Notes: a model not told the origin generated them from the letters alone. Positions 23,102 to 35,034 are shown, numbered from the stretch's first letter. The stretch: DNA of 64,000 nucleotides from Sarcocystis neurona (GCA_000727475.1 KL647312.1:1352192-1416191), one strand, 5' to 3'. Numbers and translations are program-made.

Positions 23102-23482
23102 CTACTCGACAAACCACCAGAAGGCTCCTTCACCTCTGGAACCGTCGGTTCTTGCAGGGGCGTACGGGTAGTGACCGTGTTGAGCAGCGTACTTTCTTCC
23201 GTAAGCGGCGAGGGGGTACATGAACAGCAGAAATCCCCAGCACAGCCACATTAGGGAGATATCCATGCGCACGTATTCCCGCATTTGCTCCTGGGTCGGA
23301 ACTTCTCGTCGAAGTCCACGCTGTTTAAGACGGTTCCACAGTGCTAAACGCAAAAAGTCACCACTTTCTGGACCGTGGCAGCCTGAGCCCCGTAATTCTT
23401 TACCTGCCGCGTTGAAAGTTTGTGAACCCACTGGATGTATTGCCCCCGAACGCTGGAGTTTCGGATGCGGTAGGTACTCCCA
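23102..23482 (-). CDS. Small single-span membrane protein, 3' exon
   Basis: The exon encodes WEYLPHPKLQRSGAIHPVG, a charged middle part (NRLKQRGLRREVPTQEQM) and one hydrophobic span (ISLMWLCWGFLLFMYPLAAY), followed by GRKYAAQHGHYPYAP and a short tail ending WWFVE. This pattern (soluble N-part, one span near the C-end, aromatic tail) resembles accessory subunits of mitochondrial inner-membrane complexes, but that is inference and I do not recognise the family. The start used is the first AG (CAATCAG) after a clear pyrimidine tract (TTCTTTTTTATCTCTCTC). Alternatively the frame is open up to an ATG at 23656, which would give a 184-residue single-exon protein. Confidence 0.5.
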   Translation of the reverse strand, partial: WEYLPHPKLQRSGAIHPVGSQTFNAAGKELRGSGCHGPESGDFLRLALWNRLKQRGLRREVPTQEQMREYVRMDISLMWLCWGFLLFMYPLAAYGRKYAAQHGHYPYAPARTDGSRGEGAFWWFVE

Positions 23483-24033
23483 CTGATTGAAATCATGGTA
23501 GCGCCCAACATACAAATGGTTTCCGCCCAGCCGTGGATACGAGAGAGATAAAAAAGAATAACGAATGCCGATGGAGACTCCGGAACAAGACGAGGACGCA
23601 AGGACTTCGACCACTGGCGCCGCCGTTGCCCTCCCGGCAGACCAAAACGATGCCATTCTCAAAGAAAATGCATCCCACTATTACCACCACAATGCACGGT
23701 AGCCAAGGAGCAAAGAAAGAAAATACACCGAGAGATGTGCAAGAAAAACAGGACACTGGAGGAAAACCGTTGGCCCACCGTAGAAACGCGGATGACTTTG
23801 CACGGCGACGCAAGCACCTGAGGAATCCAACGACTTTTAAACGGTGCCAATGTATGTATGCAAAGAGAATTTCACCTCTTAGATAACCAAAGTTGGAGAA
23901 ATACAATTAGTAAACGGATTTTCAGTATGGTAACACGGGCCCGAATGGAACCGATGCGCGCGCATGCGCTGTACGCGCGATGACGCACGAGAATGGTAAG
24001 TCGAGCTGCTTTGCCCTTCACTGTGACTACTCG

Positions 24034-24154
24034 GTACAGGTGTAGAAATGTATTTGCTGCATTTAGGCGAGGAGACAGCACGATACACAGTGGATCTTAT
24101 AGATTTTGGTCCATACTCTTGGACGTGTTCGAGGTATTGTGGTTCTTGTGCCAT
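24034..24154 (-). CDS. Possible 5' exon of the small membrane protein gene
   Basis: An ATG at 24154 in good context (CAGTGGATGG) starts MAQEPQYLEHVQEYGPKSIR, then continues through AVSSPKCSKYIST. Phase-0 donors GTGTAT and GTACCG occur within or just after it, either of which would splice in phase to the exon at 23482. It lies on the same strand about 0.55 kb upstream, with pyrimidine-rich sequence between. The exact 3' end is uncertain, and the frame remains open to 23879. Confidence 0.3.
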
Positions 24155-27100
24155 CCACTGAGCGCACAGGTAGAGGCATCTGCATGAACAGGAATACTGT
24201 ACAGTCTCGAATATTGACAACGGTGGCACACAGCAGGGAAGCTTTTCAAAAAAAGGTACCCAAAACACGCCGTACCTATCGTTATTATCTTACCTCTGAC
24301 TAGCAAGCACGTCGTCCGCCGTCGGAAAGAAGAAATCAGAGAGACACTTCTACAGATTTGATCAAGTACACTCCAGCCTAGTAACCCTTCACTCGGCCAT
24401 TATCAAAAGTGGCCAGGTGAGCCTTTAAAAAGGACGGATGGTCTCTTTGAAACAGATACAAGTATTGATTCCCTTCCTATCGCGCAGGTACGTCATGCGT
24501 ATGTTGTGCGAGGCAACGAGGGCCTCCAACGGGACTGGGATCCGACCGATTGACCACGCGCCAATACTTGTTCAGGATAACAGTGTATGACGCAATATAT
24601 TATGTTTGTACAACGTCAGTTCGTGCACACCTGGGTCAGGTGGGATAGTCCTGCATGTCAGAAAGCTCTACGCCTCTCTAATCGAGGAACCAGACCGGAC
24701 CAGCAATGAATTCTAGATCACATGGAACGTGTTGAATGCCAGCGTCGCATGTGCGCGTTTGCCCAGCAGTCCGTGTAAAATATAAATGGTGCATTCGCTA
24801 ACCTAAATGTGTTAGGATGTTCGAAGTACGCTGTCGAAAGTCCGGAATGTGACAGGTTTATTGTGAGCCGAACTACCCCGTTCACAGAGTAGGCAGCTGC
24901 GTCAGCAGACACGTATACGCGTACACATACTGTGGTGAGCCCCCCTCGTAATACTGTTACAAATATGTGTGTGCGCGCTTGTAGACGTACGTGTATCTGT
25001 AGGGGAAATTACCATCTTGTCAACTCGCGTGTCTGTCGTGCATCTCTAGTTACTCAGTAGAGACCTCGCGGCTCAGGTCACACGTACGTGGGAAAGCAAA
25101 ATGTACACGTGTGAGTATGTTGGTGCGTTTGTCCGCATTTCCCGTCTACCGATATCATGTGGACACTCGTGTTTCTATGAGGGTTCCGTGTGTACTAATT
25201 GTGAGTGTGAGTCAATTTTATCCGTACGACTGCAGTCAGATCGGGGACAGCGCTCAGCCTTCAAGCGACTTTCCTGCTTTCCAGCGAAGCATACGAGTAC
25301 TCGCTGAGAAGGTGTAGCGAAGACAACTACGTTGAAGCGATGCAGGTAAAGATACGCTTCAAACAAATGTAGTGTTGTAGTCAGTTGTACACGCATGGCG
25401 GCACGCCCGGTTCTTCAAGCGCGCGTAGGTGTTTTTACGTACACAAATATATATATGTGTTTTCCACATTTATCAACATGTGGCACCGATATATAGTGAA
25501 GACGTGAATGCACGCTGTATGCAAGTTAGCCTACGCCTTACGCGCGTAAGCACTACAGTGGCCGTTGACTACACGTGTGCACCGGCGCCTGTGCCATGCC
25601 CGAAAGCGCGGACCTCTTAACCTGTTAGACCTCAAACTCGTCATGCACTGATAACGGCGCGCACGAGTTCACACGTCGACGCATAGGCCCTCCGTTATCA
25701 TACTGAGCGTAGGGACATTTTAAGCCGTCTACAAACGTGCTGTAGGACGACATGAAGCAAAGACCTGCGCTAGTCGGGTGTTTGGGTCTGTGTGTAGAAC
25801 ACTACTCGACGTCCCCTCCAAACTTTCAATAATGGTGTCGACGTGGACTCGACACTGTCCCGTCGAAGCGTGTCGCAAAGTCAAAGTCGCCGTGTAGGAC
25901 TGTGGAAGGGTGGTGTTGTGGAAGGCAAAAGACTCACCTGAACAGATACTGCTTGTAGGGGACACACCAAAATAGGTAAGCCTCTTAGTGTGTAGTTTGA
26001 GTGCGGGAGATAGGTGAGGAAGAAGATTCTCTTCAATTGAGGAGACGGTCTCCTGTCACCCTTGTTTAAGTACATGTGGTTTCCTGAGCAACTTCTGGAA
26101 TAACACAGGTTCTCTCACAAGAGACATTTTTGCGAGCCTTTGTGGAATGTGCGGAGCGTGCAGGTAGAGAGTCCAACCTGAGAATATCGGCTAGTTCGAA
26201 CTGGAGTGTAAAACGAAGAAAAGCTACCACTGACGCCTGCTGGATCACACGGAGTTTTTCAAGCGGGGAATGCCGGGATGTTCCCCGTCGGGGGAAAGCG
26301 TACGTAAAAACGTTCTCGATGCCATGATCGGATAAGAAGTGTTGTGTCGCATGTTCTCACGGACAGCTGCATAACTGCGTATTGGTGCCGACGGCAGTTC
26401 GACGTGGATTTCTTTGGCCGGTCACCCACAAATCGAACCTAATCAAGTGATGCCGGGAACAGCAGAAGCAGCCGTACAATGGGCTAAATTAGAAACCCGC
26501 ACGACACTGGGTTGCACTGCGTGAGAGCGTCAGCCGGTTCGTGTACCAACACGTTTGTGCCTTTACCCGTAAACGCCTACACGTGTGCCTGTTTGTACAA
26601 GCTGCTGTTCTTATGTAGATGGGCCGTAGGTCCAGTTTCGTTCCTCAGCGGCATACTCCTACAGCGTAGCGATGGTGCTTACTTCTCTACAGTTATAGTT
26701 AGCCAATTACTTACGCGTGTGTATACTTAGTGCACTTGCATCCACAGACACGGAGTGCTGGCGCCTGTTCACACGTCGTTTCTGCGGAACACGCTGAACG
26801 GCCATGATCGTTGACCCTTCGAACTCGTGCACCACATCGTGAAACGCGGCTGCTTCCCCGTCAACTTCTCTCAGTATTCTCAACAATTGAACGCGGAAAA
26901 CCAATGGCCGTTCCACTGCGCTGCCGGAATGGTGACCCACGAAGTGGCGTGCTTCTCTGAGCAGAAAAGGAGACGAGGGGCATATTAAAGACTTGTTTAA
27001 GGTGTCAAAATCTGGGGCCACCACCAACACAACAGTATTGAGTCCTCAGAGATTTTCTTCTGGCTTTGGTGTGGACACGGCGGCATTGGGCGTAGCAGAC

Positions 27101-28742
27101 AAAATGTCGTCCACTAGTGCAGTGTGTGTATATGTCAAACATACCAGATTGAGTTCGATGTGTTTACACGGATATCACCGCGCAGAAATACTGCAGGTGG
27201 TGGGAGGCGCAACCATAGTTAAATGCACTTAACCACATATTGTGCGCAAATGTCAAATTACCGGACGGCGTTCGTGTACTCGTGGATCATCACGCAGAAA
27301 TATTACGAATGATGGGAACGGTAGCAGCGCTTAATTGCACTTATCGCATTTAATACCTTTGGGCATAGTCACCTTGCGTCAACACCGCCTGCAGTCCCGG
27401 AGTGCTTCTACGGTAGCAGCACTTAATTGCACTTATCGCATTTAATACCTTCGGGCATAGTCACCTTGCGTCAACACCGCCCGTAGTCCCGGAGTGCTTC
27501 TGTTTCGACTGAGGAGTCAAGGCCCCCTTATTCGCTCCAAATATTACTTCGCTGCGCATCGTACATGCGCTCCACGACCCCTTTCACGGCAGGGGAAGGC
27601 GACAACTCACCTTGTTCCCCCATACGCAGGCAGTGTTCATATCCAGCACGTGCCGCAAAGCACCACGTACTCCCAAATTCCGCCAGATATGGGCCATGGC
27701 TACGGAGAGCTCTGCTCGCTATCTTTGTGGATCTCTCGCATGTTTGTTCAGGTTTACACAGTATAAGCGCATGGGAGATCACGTATGGTGGCTTATGTCC
27801 GTTCTATAAAATAGAGAGATTCAGCGTTCGCGCACTGCCGGTAAACATGGTGATTCATGAGGCCTGCACACCTGTCCGTATCGGGGTCCATTTTTCTGCA
27901 CGTGTAGTTCATCGCAGCCGCGTGAGAAGTGGCCAGTGGCAGAGTTGTACACCATCATCAAGGACATACCCACGCAGCGTCGACGTGGTTCTGGGCGAGA
28001 AAACACGCAGCTGCACTTCCGTAATATATTGGCACTCGACGGACTGCAACAGGCGCCTCCTTATGTGACGGCGCAGATACGCATCAACAATGGCAGGATT
28101 CAGCCCCGCTCCTCTCCAGGGAAGGTAAAAAGTGCCTCTGGCTGCCAGCGGATGACAACACTCAAATGTCGCTGAATTACTCCGTTGTCGGGGACAAAGG
28201 GACACGAAATGAGCAGCGGGCTGCAGGAGTGAAGGGCCTCCCGATTGCTACACGTCAACGAAGCGGCGCATGCAATCTTCCTATCTTTTCCCGCTGCAGC
28301 TGCCGCTTCAGCTGCACAGAGTACGTGAGCGGCTACTACTGCTGGACTGTGTTGCAGTTCCCCGTATGCCGCTATTGTTGCTGCTGCCGCTACTGCAGTA
28401 GCTGGTGTTGTGCTGCTGTGCCCGCTGCTGTTGCGCCGTTGCTCCTACCGCGGCTGCTACCGCCGTTGTTGCTGTTCTCCCTGCTGCAGTAATGCCGCTG
28501 TTATCGTACTGTAATGGGGCTGCTTCTTTAATCGCTGTGAAATGCATGTCGGGCTTCGAAACCTGACAAGAGTCTCCCCACGCGTTCACCGCGGAGACTG
28601 TCTGCGAAGGCCTTTCCTGTTATTTGCACTTCTTCCTCTTTACTGCCACGCGGCGTCGTAGAGCAGTTGATCGTTTTTTAGGGGCCGGGGACGACTCGCA
28701 GAACAACCCCCATAGTGGATCCGTGGAACAAACGCGGACAAA
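24155..28742. other. Repeat-poor intergenic DNA with tandem duplications
   Basis: No protein gene was supported. It contains a 92-bp tandem duplication and older diverged copies at 27.1-27.5 kb (listed separately). An isolated CTG-rich patch at about 28340-28500 reads as Ala/Gln/Ser on the - strand and is the only such patch in this part of the window. Confidence 0.4.
27131..27502. repeat. 92-bp tandem duplication plus older diverged copies
   Basis: Positions 27319-27410 and 27411-27502 are two near-identical 92-bp copies in tandem, differing at only a few sites. Immediately upstream, 27131-27238 and 27250-27350 are recognisably related to each other (shared TGTCAAA, GGAT-TCAC-GCAGAAAT, AATGCACTTA words) at an offset of about 115-119 bp. 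This indicates repeated rounds of local duplication of different age. Confidence 0.8.
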
Positions 28743-31160
28743 ATGGTCAAGTACTCGAAGGAGCCTTCCAGCTCCACCAGATGTGAGTTCCCACTGAAAT
28801 ATTGGCGGAAGGAATTCCTGTCTTCCTTCCTCCCGGTGTTTCCCCACAGTTCTCGACGTTGGTTGCCGACTGCAGTCACGCTCTGGCTGACTCCTGCAGG
28901 AGCCGTCAGACTACAGAACAGCGGAAAGCTGGCTCGCGCAGGAACTGCCACACAAAAGAAGGGAAAGCCTCAACGTGAAGAGGTCGTCGGAAGAGACGGA
29001 TATTCCGGTGCACCTCTGTGCTGTATTCCCGTGTATCCAGGACTTTTTTTGTCGGGTGAAGGGAACGGATTCGGGTTAAATGCAGCAAGAGCAGTGTTCC
29101 CAGCCTGTATGCTTACTAGGCTACGTGGTATCCGCAGCAATCGATAGGTATGAGAGTGGAGAGGCGTCATTTCATTAATGCTGGGCTACATTTCAAGGGT
29201 TACTGGGAAGTCCTCGCGTGCTGTTGTGGTCATCCCGAACCTACGGTGTAAACAGCAATCTGTCGCGGGTTTTCCTAATGGCGTCTAACGCAATTGTGGA
29301 CAACCACTCATAATCCGTGCCCTGGCGCCGTGAGCGCATACGTCGTTTAGTGAAGTGCCACTTTGTGTATAACTCTGTTGACGCTTCTGCAGGCTGCAAG
29401 GCATTCGGGCAGGACTTGCGGGTGCACTTCAAGGTAAGAATACATTCAGTCAATGTCACACAGTAACGTTGCTCTTTTGCAGGAGCGGACAAACCTTCTG
29501 GTGATATTAGAGCGTAGCGCGTGACTTTCCGTTCCACCGCCTTGCAACTTCTGGTGTATACCTGACGTCGTTGATAGCTCGTCCCGATGTTCCTCGCTGT
29601 AGGTGTCTTTTCTGGCAGTTTACTTGCATTCAGTAGGATGGCCGAAGTAAATGTAGTCTGAAAGAGGTGACGTTTGTGGCGCATCAGCGTGTGAAGGGGG
29701 GTCCGCTAAACTGAAGTGTTACAACGAAGACCGTGCGATAGGAAGACATTGAAGGTGGAGGCACAGAAGCACGCGTGCTAGTTACGGATTCAGAGGTTCC
29801 GTCACATGTCTCGAAGCGTTACTATCCCGTGTTCCGCCTCTGCAAGCGGTCAACAGTGAGTTGTTATGCCTATTTCCAGCCAGTAGGGGAATGGAGTGCG
29901 GGCGTGTAACACGTTTCGGGTGGTTGCACGTTTCTCTCACGTGAAGAGAAAGTCGTGAATAGGGGACGCGATCGTCACAAAATATATCCTAGAAGTAAAG
30001 GTGTCCGTAGCTTTTTATGCTGGGTAGTCTTTGTCTTGCATTTGAGTGTCGCTACCTCTTTGGACGCGATGGTGAATGACCTTGGTGTACGCGATTTTGC
30101 GGCGCCACTCTGCGTGCAGAATACGCACGAGACAGTGCAGGCCATTCGATTTGACAAGAAGGGGAAGCCGATGAAACTGTCTGCTGCCAAGCGATACCTT
30201 GAAGATGTTCTGGAAAGAAAACGTTGTGTACCCTTCCGCAAATTCACCGGTTGCTGCGGCAGGACTGCGCAGGCCAAAGAATTCAAGCACACGCAGGGAC
30301 GTTGGCCGGTTAAGTCGTGCAAGTTTATCCTGGACCTTCTAAAGAACGCCGAATCCAACGCAGAAGTACGTGTACTGGTCTGTACACTGCCTGTGAAGAT
30401 GCATATTGTGTCTTGGTGTGTACGTGTGCGCCGGTTGTGAAGTCGTACCGTGCTCCGTGGCAGCATGAGATTTACCTGGTGAGTCCCAGAGGGAGGCGAT
30501 TTTCATTGAGAGGAGCGGCACGTGCGTCGCAGCGTCCGAAGGTGGCACAGAAGGTCGTAGCAAACGCTTAAGTGGAACAAATGGTGGTTTATGCCGCGCA
30601 CGTCTTTGCGTATGAAGCAATGCGTAGCAGTGGCACGCCCGGAACGAATGACAAGCCAACGCCGAATCACGTTGACGGAAGAGGAGTTAGTCGGAAAGCC
30701 GGGGTTAACGGATGAAAAAGGCCGCGTTTTACCACGATACTGTACGCAAGAGATGTGACTTCCGAGACGTGTGCGCACGTGTGTATTGATACGCAGGGTG
30801 TCTGCATATCCTTCTATACGTTGTGTGTCATTTTGGATGTAGTAAACGCATGGCGTGACACTTTTTTGTTGTGTTGCCTTCGTTGTTCAGATGAAGAATC
30901 TCGATGTAGACAACTTGGTGATCGAGCACATTCAAGTGAATCGCGCTCCGAAAGGCCGACGAAGGACGCATCGTGCACATGGTCGAATTAACCCGTATAT
31001 GTCTCAGCCATGCCACATTGAGGTCATTCTTCGTGAGGAGGAAAAGCCGGTGGAGAAGCCCCGCGTTGAAGGCTCGAAAGCGAAGACGATTCGATTGAGC
31101 AAGAGGGCACTGGCAAGAAGTCGGGTGCGTGTGGGGGGAGGCGCTGCGAAACAGGAGTAA
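28743..31160 (+). CDS. RPL17: 60S ribosomal protein L17 (uL22), four exons
   Basis: uL22 lines the peptide exit tunnel of the large ribosomal subunit in the cytosol. Exons are 28743-28782 ([13 protein letters not shown]), 29393-29433 ([13 protein letters not shown]), 30120-30365 ([53 protein letters not shown]) and 30891-31160 ([35 protein letters not shown]). Donors are GTGAGT, GTAAGA and GTACGT; all acceptors end in CAG. Phases 1, 0, 0 fit. The joined protein is 198 residues, usual for eukaryotic L17, and every block aligns with the family without gaps. The tail is basic ([19 protein letters not shown]). The ATG context is AAAATGG. Intron positions interrupt the N-terminal part that most gene predictors would miss. 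A highly expressed housekeeping gene is expected. Confidence 0.95.
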
Positions 31161-32609
31161 CTTGAAAGCGGAAGAAGCAGCATGAGCTGCTGTTTGCAAG
31201 CAGAGTTGGGATTTTTGCTGTTACAGTGCGGTACATGTTTTGTTCTTCGTGAGGGGCAGCAGCGTGCGAGGTTCGCTCTGGGTCATGGTGCTTATGTAGC
31301 GTGTATGGGAAGGAATGGGGAAGCCCAGTGGTCCTGTCAAAGTGTTGTAGATTGCTAAACTCTTTTGTTGGGACGGAGTCGAACTGCTGCTGACCAGCGT
31401 GCGGAGGATGTGCTGTTGCGTGTACGTAAACGGCGTTATGCTCGCACTGTCATTCAGGAAGCGGAAGCGTTAACGACAAACGGACGCACGTGCTCACAGC
31501 GTCTGCATTCTCGCCGTCAGTGTTGTTTCCCACGCGAGAATAACCGCATATCAATTTGGAACTGTCGCCACGGTATAGACGTTTACGACATGTTTGTGGA
31601 AGGGAGGTGCCGTACTGTTCTGCTCGTATTACAAGATCTTTGGTAACTTGATGCCTTATACTAGGTTCGGCTTGTTGCTGCAGGAGGCAATACCGTAGGC
31701 ACAGCACAACCCCACTTGCGTCGTACTGGATAAGGGGTTGCTCAGTTTCCGCCGCAACTCCACCTGGGGGTGCTACGTTTCTTCCCGTCTTACCTTTGTA
31801 TTATGAAGAAACCTCAATATTTTTCTCCCCGCGTGAACAACCAGATCCACCCGCGTCGCTACACCAAAAACGATGATAGTCACTAGAGTGTCGTATGCAC
31901 GCGCTGTGCCCGATCGTCACTGCAAAGGCTCATTTGTATCAGGCGTTTATTGCCCATGGCGTTAAATTGACAACCTACCTCATGCTTCGTTTGGACTTCG
32001 CCGCAAAGTGCAATCAAAAAATTTGGCTGCGGTGCATCGTAAGGCTCTGCTAGTCCCGGTAGAGCCCCACTCAGTACACAGACGGCGAGACACCTCGAGA
32101 GCCATAGACAAGATTGTGTGCATTATGTTCGCTATCGAGTGCGGGAATAAATGACGATGCAAGCCGTCGTATAATTTTTGGCACTGCGCTTGAATGTGAG
32201 TACTATCAAGCGAAGGTAAAGCAGACTCTTCGGCTTTGCTGTCCGGTGATGAAGTGAGAAATGCAGTATAAAATTTGGCTGTGGACTGGAGGGATTCGTC
32301 TTTTCGTTGTGGGGCCTGCTACGCGTCGTACCACGCCGGAGGGAACTATTCCTCATGGCCGCCTCTATATCGTCTTCTACCGTGCTAAAGAAAGAGACGC
32401 CAAACTATCCACGCTAGCCAATAGCAGTTGATCGATAAATTCTCTTTCGCCGACACAAACCCCGCGGTTATTGAGTTCAGCTGTCACGCGCCGGCGAAGG
32501 ACGCTTTCACACCTTCCTTTTCTTTAAGAGTCAGCCATTCTGGTAGAGAGTAAGGAAAGTATTACTGAAATGCTCTTTTCAGCCGAGTAACAGAGTACGA
32601 ACGAGAGAT
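31161..32609. other. Intergenic between RPL17 and the coiled-coil gene
   Basis: No supported gene. It presumably holds the RPL17 3' UTR and the promoter of the downstream + strand gene. No repeat stands out. Confidence 0.5.
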
Positions 32610-34178
32610 ATGTCGACTCAGAAAAGCGGAACTAAAACGAGGGTGAAAGGGAGCCAGAGCAAACCACAGGCTTTGGAAGACGTAAATGCTGCGTTGGAAG
32701 CGAAGATGCTCGAACTGGAAGTCCAGCTGCAGAAGAAAAGTGAATATCTCTTCGAGATTGTAAAGATCGAGAACCTTTTAAGACAGAAGGTGCACAAATG
32801 CTCAGACAGCCACCAGGATCGCGATCTGCGTTGCACGCGATGTGTTATTTTTGAGCCGCTTACATACTACGTTTTGCCTAAGTTCTTTCGACAAGGTCGC
32901 CCAAGCTACAGCTGCAGTAATGTGCCGTCGTACCTAGCTGAAGCGCGGATCTGTGGCTTCCGTCGTCATAGTAGACGGTGACGTCTGCTCACCTCGTCTG
33001 TATTCTTCTCCGAACAAGTCCACAGAGTGGACAGAGATCTAAGGCAGCGATGTCGCACGCGTACTCTCATTACAGCTGCGCTGCAGAAAAGAAATCTCCA
33101 TTGACGATGCGTGTGGAGTGCAAAATTCGTTGACACAGTAAGTGTGGCCATTTTGGTCACCACAGGCCTTTTAACGCTGTCTCGAGAAGCTTCTGTTCAC
33201 GGTGCGACAAAACACTTGTAACCCACCTTTGACACTCCCCTCATATTTTGCTACGTGAGACGCGTGTGCTGCGCACCTGTAGCTTCTAGACTACAAGGAA
33301 GATTTGAAGGAGGACCAAGGACGGCGTCTGGCAGTATGTGCCAATCTCGTGCGTCAGCATAAGGCACTTCAACTGTCGTATACGGATCAACTGAACGCAG
33401 AGCACATTGTTCTTCAAGGTCACAAACGCGACTTCAGCGAGCGCACAAACTTCATGAAACAGGTTTGCGCCAACAGAGACAAGGATCTTATGGAATTGGA
33501 CGCCTCTTTGAAAGGTAATCTTTTGTCAACTAGCACCTTTAGACAAAGCTGCACAGCTTGTTTTCGGTGCGGTCCTCAGAAAGGTTTGTGTGAGCCGTGC
33601 TGCACAGCTGAGGGTTGAAGGTCTCTCAGCTTGTTTACGGTGCTATCCTCAGAAAGGTTTGTGTGGGCTGTGCTACACAGCTGAGGGCTGAAGGTCTCTC
33701 AGCCCCCAGCTGGGCGTAGCTCCATTACGCAGCTAGAAGTAACGCTACCAAGCGATTGCTATCGGTTGCAGAATACGACACACGATAGACCAGCAGCTCA
33801 TGTGTGACTGTGGAAGTTCAACGTATGGATTACGAAGGTGATCTCTCGTCATGCGTTATTCACGTGGAGCTGCAATGGGGCACAAAGAGCTCCAGAGGCT
33901 TACGACACCTCTTCCTATCCCTAGTGTACGTGTGCTTGTGTACGCCTATCTCACTAGCCATGAGAACAAAGATGGATAGAATATCGGAGGAATTCGGTCG
34001 CCTGCTAACGGAAATTCAAGTCGTTATGGCCCATCGCATCAGCTCTCCTCTCCTGGATCGAAGTGACCAACTTCAACATTTCACTGACGTTCTGGAAAGC
34101 AGTAAGGCGGAGTACTTTAGAAAAATGGGAGAGCTTATCCGTGAAAAAGAGGAGAAACACATTGTAGGAACAAGCTGA
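32610..34178 (+). CDS. Coiled-coil protein resembling dynein regulatory complex subunit 12 (CCDC153)
   Basis: Three exons fit in phase: 32610-32789 (ATG, MSTQKSGTKTRVKGS...), 33283-33514 and 33958-34178. Junctions are AAG|GTGCAC to CCTGTAG|CTT (phase 0) and AAAG|GTAATC to CACTAG|CC (phase 1). The spliced protein has 210 residues: a basic N-terminus, then nearly continuous heptads (NAALEAKMLELEVQL; LVRQHKALQLSYTDQL), then MDRISEEFGRLLTEIQVVM. That last block and the LVRQHKALQ segment resemble DRC12, a small coiled-coil subunit of the nexin-dynein regulatory complex of motile axonemes, which is also of similar length. The comparison is from memory, and coiled coils mimic one another, so the assignment is tentative. 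In Eimeria only microgametes are flagellated, which would predict gametocyte-stage expression. The first donor is weak. Confidence 0.6.
33554..33699. repeat. Two tandem copies of a 73-bp unit inside an intron
   Basis: Units at 33554-33626 and 33627-33699 begin CAGCTTGTTT and share CCTCAGAAAGGTTTGTGTG and CACAGCTGAGGG. They lie in the second intron of the coiled-coil gene. Differences are a few substitutions, so the duplication is fairly recent. Confidence 0.85.
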
Positions 34179-34318
34179 AAGGCGAACAGAAAAGAAATAA
34201 GCATGAAATATTTAATGCCTCTGTGGACACACAAGCAACAAAGATACCAGTTTTGGGCTACGAGGAACAGAGCGGCTGAGTTCGTACTTTGTGAAACTCC
34301 CTTGGGCACAAAAGCGAG

Positions 34319-34913
34319 ATGGTAAAACCCGTCAAACCCGCAGTCGCAGGCTCCAACTTAGGAAGTTGCTATTCGGCGATAGCAAGCACTCCCTTCTTAT
34401 GGACTTTCGATCATGTACATCCACACGCGCGTTGGTGCACCGCTCCTACCCTACGCATCCGCCCAAAGAAAACAAGTTCGCGCGTGATCTCGGCTAATTT
34501 TCCTAGAGTCGCAGCTGTGCAAACAGTTCAGACAACAACGGAACACGCGGCAGCCCGCGCGAGACCTTTGGCTATAGCGCCTTGTTGCCCAAACAAAAAA
34601 TTTATGAGGTACTACGCACGCCATTCGGCGCTGATCAGTGGACGGTGGCTCCTGGACGCGCAGTAAGTTAGAACTTCCTGGGCAGGTCCACGCTCTATCC
34701 GAAAACACTACTAATGCTAGCACATCACGAACACGCTGCGCAGAGGGTGTAGCTTACAGGGCCGGAATGTCTGTACACAGATATATATATATACTTTTGT
34801 ACATACAACGATGTCCTTCAGTTAAGCGGAAGCGAGCACGGAAAGCCCGGACAGTGACCTTTACGTGTCGCTGTCTCTCTTTCAGACGGTGCTGCAGTGA
34901 ACGAATTCCTTAA
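34319..34913 (+). CDS. Small two-exon gene of unknown function
   Basis: Exon 1 (34319-34662) begins with ATG (GCGAGATGG) and ends at a perfect donor, CA|GTAAGT. Exon 2 (34886-34913) follows an excellent acceptor, CGCTGTCTCTCTTTCAG, and completes the codon in phase 2. It adds RCCSERIP before TAA. The product is 123 residues, basic, with a Ser/Arg/Ala-rich middle (RIRPKKTSSRVISANFPRVA) and a C-terminal part PNKKFMRYYARHSALISGRW. An Arg-rich, acid-poor N-terminal half would suit mitochondrial import, but this is only inference. It starts 140 bp after the stop of the coiled-coil gene, on the same strand. No family was recognised. The unspliced frame would stop right at the donor, so it is easily mistaken for noise. 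Confidence 0.55.
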
Positions 34914-35034
34914 AATGAACTCGCAGAGGAGCCCTTTCTGAAGTACTAGAATGTCCGTTTGCGCCTTCGCATCTGGTTAAAATTCTTTCTGCTCTATCCA
35001 CTAAACCTGCCACTGAAAATGATGAACCGTGAAA

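Noticed and set aside
26395..26460. Possible - strand tRNA T-arm (GGTTCGATT)
   Set aside because: The flanks do not pair and no anticodon arm is present at the right distance.
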